A DNA stretch of 64,000 nt from assembly GCA_902464015.1 (NCBI GenBank), contig CABQHM010000010.1:7058-71057 (forward strand). The letters run 5' to 3'. A program made the translations under genes and the position numbers. The stretch is from an uncultured Coriobacteriales bacterium. GTDB lineage: Bacteria; Actinomycetota; Coriobacteriia; Coriobacteriales; UMGS124. Below, piece after piece: positions 61,254 through 64,000 of the stretch. The notes under the pieces are model-generated. The model did no database searches, was not told the DNA's origin, and saw nothing but the letters and a program-made list of their open reading frames with translations. Position 1 is the first letter of the stretch. Each line of letters begins with the position of its first letter.

Positions 61254-61540
61254 GGCTCCTCCTTATGTCGTCTTTCCCCTGCGTCGGCGGGCGCCACGCC
61301 GCAACTCCCTGCGGCCACGGCCCGGCCGGCCCGTCGACACCCCCGACTCTAGCCACGGGTCCGTCTCCCCCGCTTCCCGTGCAACGGGGGACAGCGGGGG
61401 TTCTCCCGTCCCCTCCCCCGTTCCAGGGGAGGACGGGAAACCGTATTCCAACTGGGGTGTCAATGTAATAGACTGTTTTTGTTGCTTGATCGGAACCGCG
61501 CACTCCATCCGTGGCGGGAAGTTTTGGGAGGCGGTTGCCC
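61254..61540. other. Divergent promoter region of flavoprotein and LuxR
   Basis: 287 bases. It contains a C/G-rich imperfect inverted repeat (TCCCGTCC and GGACGGGA, about 61407-61439). TTGACA (61458-61463) is present on the minus strand. The ACTGGGGTGTCAATG string (61451) loosely resembles the GAGCTGGGGAAATGC motif. Nothing stronger. Confidence 0.35.
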
Positions 61541-63025
61541 GTGCCTTTGAAACATGCAGGCCTCATCGAACGCGCCATTGAGCCCCAGTCGCTTGGCTTT
61601 GCCGCCCATTGGACATGGATCTGGTGCGTCTTTTGGAGCTCCCTGTTTTACTCGGAGGGCGAGGCCATGCTTTCGGACAGTTTCCGCATGGCCGGTTTCG
61701 CCCAGATCGAGCCCCTGTGGGTCGTCTCCCTTTTGAGCAACGTCGTTTGCATGGCGTTCCCGATCGGCCTGCTGCGCGGTCACAAGACCCTTGCCGAGAC
61801 TGACGCGCTCCCCTGGGCGGCGGCGGGACTCACCTGCTTGGGGACCGCGATGCTGGGCGGGTCCGTGCTCGGCCTGTTCCGCCCCGTGGCCGGCACCCTC
61901 TACGTTGTCGGCGCGGTCCTCACCGGCCTGGGCAGCGGCGCCGTCGTCCTCCTTTGGGGCGAGCTCCTCGCCGCCGATGGCTCCAGGCGGACGATTTCGG
62001 TCTTCATCTCCGCCCTTGCGACCGCCTCGGCGTGCTACCTGATCATCTCGCTTCTCCCCCGCGCCACGGCCCAATTCCTGTGCGCCCTGCTGCCCCTGGC
62101 GAGCATGGGGCTCTACCGCGTCGCGAGGCGCGACGACGCGCCCCGGCTGCGCCAGCAGCAGGGGCGCAGGCCGCCGCGCTTCGTGTCCCACTTCCCCAGG
62201 CGCCTCGTGCTCATCGCCCTGTTCTTCGGCTGCTCGTTCGGCGCGATGAAGGGATTCATGTCGCCGATATCGGAGCGGTGGACCAACGTGCGGGACCTCC
62301 TCAACATCGCCGGCATCGTGGCGGGCGTCGTCGCCCTCTACCTCAGCACCAACGTGCTGCGGCTCGACTTCAACCACCTCACCTACCAGGTCGCCCTGCC
62401 GCTCATGGCGGCCGGGTTCCTCTTCCTGCCGTTCCACGAGCCGGCCTCCGTGATCGGGACCGCCGTGCACCAATGCGGCTACCAGTACTTCTACATCGTG
62501 CTGTGGTCCACATGGCCCATCATCGCCGAGGAGGGAGACATGCCCGTCGGGCTTCCTGCGGCATGGAGCATGCTCGCCATCCAATTCGGGCAGTTCGTGG
62601 GGTCGACGGTGTCGGCCGCGAGCATGCCGCTCTTTTCCAGCGACCTCTCTCGCGCAGTGCTTTCTTCCTGGGCCGTGTTCGTAATCCTGCTCGTCGCCCT
62701 CTTCGTCTTCGGCGACAAGACGGCGACGACAGGGTGGGGGTACGCAAAGCCCGGCGACGAGGGCCGCGAGGGCGTCGACCCGACGGCAGCGGCGGCCCGT
62801 CTGGCAAACCAGGCGGGCCTCTCCCCGCGCGAGGCCGAGGTCTTCGCGTTGCTCGCGCACGGCCGCACGCGCAGCTACATCGGAAACGAGCTCTCCATCG
62901 GCGAGGAGACGGTCAAGAGCCACGTGAAGGGCATCTACCGCAAGATGGGCCTCCACTCCCAGCAGGACGCGATCGACCTGCTCGACGAGGAGTGCGCCCG
63001 CCAGCCGAGCGGCCCGGCAGATTAG
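61541..63025 (+). CDS. Membrane-embedded LuxR-family regulator
   Basis: 494 residues from the GTG at 61541, which has GGGAGG nine bases upstream; a GTG at 61511 is possible but has none. Roughly twelve hydrophobic segments are followed by the LuxR domain LSPREAEVFALLAHGRTRSYIGNELSIG, then KGIYRKMGLHSQQDAIDLLDE. It is divergent from the exported flavoprotein at 59481. This is the last intact regulator/reductase pair of the window. The ligand is unknown. Confidence 0.88.
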   Translation: MPLKHAGLIERAIEPQSLGFAAHWTWIWCVFWSSLFYSEGEAMLSDSFRMAGFAQIEPLWVVSLLSNVVCMAFPIGLLRGHKTLAETDALPWAAAGLTCLGTAMLGGSVLGLFRPVAGTLYVVGAVLTGLGSGAVVLLWGELLAADGSRRTISVFISALATASACYLIISLLPRATAQFLCALLPLASMGLYRVARRDDAPRLRQQQGRRPPRFVSHFPRRLVLIALFFGCSFGAMKGFMSPISERWTNVRDLLNIAGIVAGVVALYLSTNVLRLDFNHLTYQVALPLMAAGFLFLPFHEPASVIGTAVHQCGYQYFYIVLWSTWPIIAEEGDMPVGLPAAWSMLAIQFGQFVGSTVSAASMPLFSSDLSRAVLSSWAVFVILLVALFVFGDKTATTGWGYAKPGDEGREGVDPTAAAARLANQAGLSPREAEVFALLAHGRTRSYIGNELSIGEETVKSHVKGIYRKMGLHSQQDAIDLLDEECARQPSGPAD

Positions 63026-63192
63026 GATGTCTAAGGGATGGGGCATCAACCCGGGCTCGGTTTCTCAGGTTTCGGCCACTTTCGTCTCCCGGTCTTTCGG
63101 ACCCGCACGTGACGACGCCGTCCCACAAGATCGGAGATGACGGCATGCTGCTCGGTGGAAGTCAGGGGGCCGTTGTTAAACGTATCTGACAG

Positions 63193-64000
63193 TCAACTAG
63201 ATAGGTGATTGGTCGGCTGCCTTGAGCTGCGGAAACGTGCCGGGGCCATCATCATGTGGCGGAGGACCCTTGCGGTCGGGTCCCATCTGCCCCTCGCCTG
63301 GTTGACCCTGAACAGGCAGACGTACCAGTCCAGGTACAGCTGCATGTTGGCCGGCGACATGCCGGTGAACCGCCAGAGGTAGCGCTTGAGCCAGGAGCAC
63401 ATGCCGTTGACCATCTCCATCGCCTCGAGGTAAGCCGGGTCGCGGCAGTCCGCCCTGTGGGCCTCGGATGGCGCAGCCGCTGTCGGCGATGGCCCCGCTG
63501 TAGGCCCACTCCCGGTCGTGGACGACTGTTGAGCCCGGCGCCAGGTGGCCCGCCAGAGCCGACCTCACCCTCGCCGAGCTGGGCTTCCCGTGCCCGCAGA
63601 CCGCGGCGATCGGGTTCTTGTGCACGTCGATGGCGACGAGGATGCAGAGCTTCTGGCGGGAGAGCCCGCGCTTGCGCGCCTGGCCGTAGCCCTTCGACGG
63701 GTCCGTGTCGTTGACGTGGGCCCCCGTCTATCCAGACGCGGTCCCGCGGCACGATGCGCCCCTGGTAGCCCGACACCGTGGCGAGCACCCTGTGGCGCCA
63801 CTCGAAGGCCGTCTGGTGGCTCACGCCGCACGGCTCGGCGGCGCAGTCCAGCGGCACGTTGTGCCTCATCAGGCGGATGAAGCGGGCCCACGTCGGCAGC
63901 CCGGCCTTCTGTTGCCCTCGAAGACGGCGCCCGTGAGGGAGTGTGAACCTCGCCCCGCACGAGCGGCACCTCCACCCCCGCAGGCCGGACGGCTCGCGGC
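63193..64000 (-). pseudogene. IS1595-like transposase with several frameshifts (runs off window)
   Basis: A transposase can be assembled only by joining frames on the minus strand. The pieces are WRCRSCGARFT (zinc ribbon, near 63950), GAVFEGN, LPTWARFIRLMRHNVPLDCAAEPC and GVSHQTAFEWRHRVL, WIDG, then VNDTDPSKGYGQARKRGLSR, DVHKNPIAAVCGHGKPSSAR, HDREWAYSGAI, and finally SEAHRADC and MVNGMCSWLKRYLWRFTGM. The order and wording (CxxC ribbon, TAFxWRH, DxT, HDRE..) match the DDE transposases of the IS1595 group. At least three frame changes are needed, one at a run of five G near 63723. It is decayed or badly sequenced. The left end of the element is probably near 63162-63190; I could not confirm terminal repeats. 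Confidence 0.75.

Overview
The window looks like a chromosomal segment of a high-GC, anaerobic, gut-type actinobacterium of the class Coriobacteriia, most likely the Eggerthellaceae. The reasons are family-level: a dense set of Tat-exported flavoprotein reductases of the fumarate/urocanate-reductase type, membrane-embedded LuxR regulators encoded beside them, a minimal SufC-SufB pair and a DUF1846 protein. I cannot name the genus from sequence alone. No rRNA, tRNA, CRISPR array or phage module was recognised.

Layout. 0-4.4 kb: the end of a LytTR regulator, a HemW-like protein without the radical-SAM cysteines, and an exported flavoprotein. 4.4-9.3 kb: sufCB, a membrane diguanylate cyclase, and an ArsR regulator with a NifX-like protein. 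9.4-16.8 kb: two FMN/FAD flavoproteins with a LuxR and a LysR regulator. 17.3-20.8 kb: a 1143-residue surface protein (CAP, Ig-like and PASTA domains). 20.9-25.4 kb: LuxR, a small coiled-coil protein and a third FMN/FAD flavoprotein. 25.9-27.4 kb: DUF1846. 27.7-32.8 kb: LuxR, a flavoprotein and a second cluster-less HemW-like protein. 32.8-34.4 kb: a phased repeat array, a zinc-ribbon protein and a nucleoside deoxyribosyltransferase. 34.4-37.3 kb: LysR divergent from a flavoprotein. 37.5-43.2 kb: a LUD-domain protein and a probable ferric-siderophore locus (esterase, AraC regulator, ABC importer). 43.7-44.9 kb: a CobW-type GTPase. 45.4-63 kb: five regulator/flavoenzyme units (two with exported Old Yellow Enzyme-type reductases), two of them damaged. 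The right edge holds a decayed IS1595-like transposase.

How it works together. The window encodes eleven flavoenzyme genes of the exported type (nine FAD_binding_2 proteins, one truncated, and two Old Yellow Enzyme-like proteins). Most sit beside their own one-component regulator: eight membrane LuxR genes (one frameshifted, one reduced to its HTH end) and two LysR genes. The simplest reading is a library of extracytoplasmic reductases for alternative electron acceptors, each switched on by its own sensor. No cytochrome, quinol oxidase or ApbE is encoded here, so the electron donors and the flavin-attachment enzyme must lie elsewhere. SufBC, the NifX-like protein, the siderophore importer and the CobW GTPase supply metal and Fe-S functions.

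The non-coding DNA is unusually structured. An eight-base core, TCTACC(A/T)G, recurs in at least ten intergenic regions. In three of them it sits at the same offset inside an inverted-repeat-bounded element, two of which have exactly the same 93-base interior. There is also a 27-base repeat phased at exactly 41 bases, a triple 27-base palindrome phased at 32 bases, and candidate operators between most regulator/reductase pairs.
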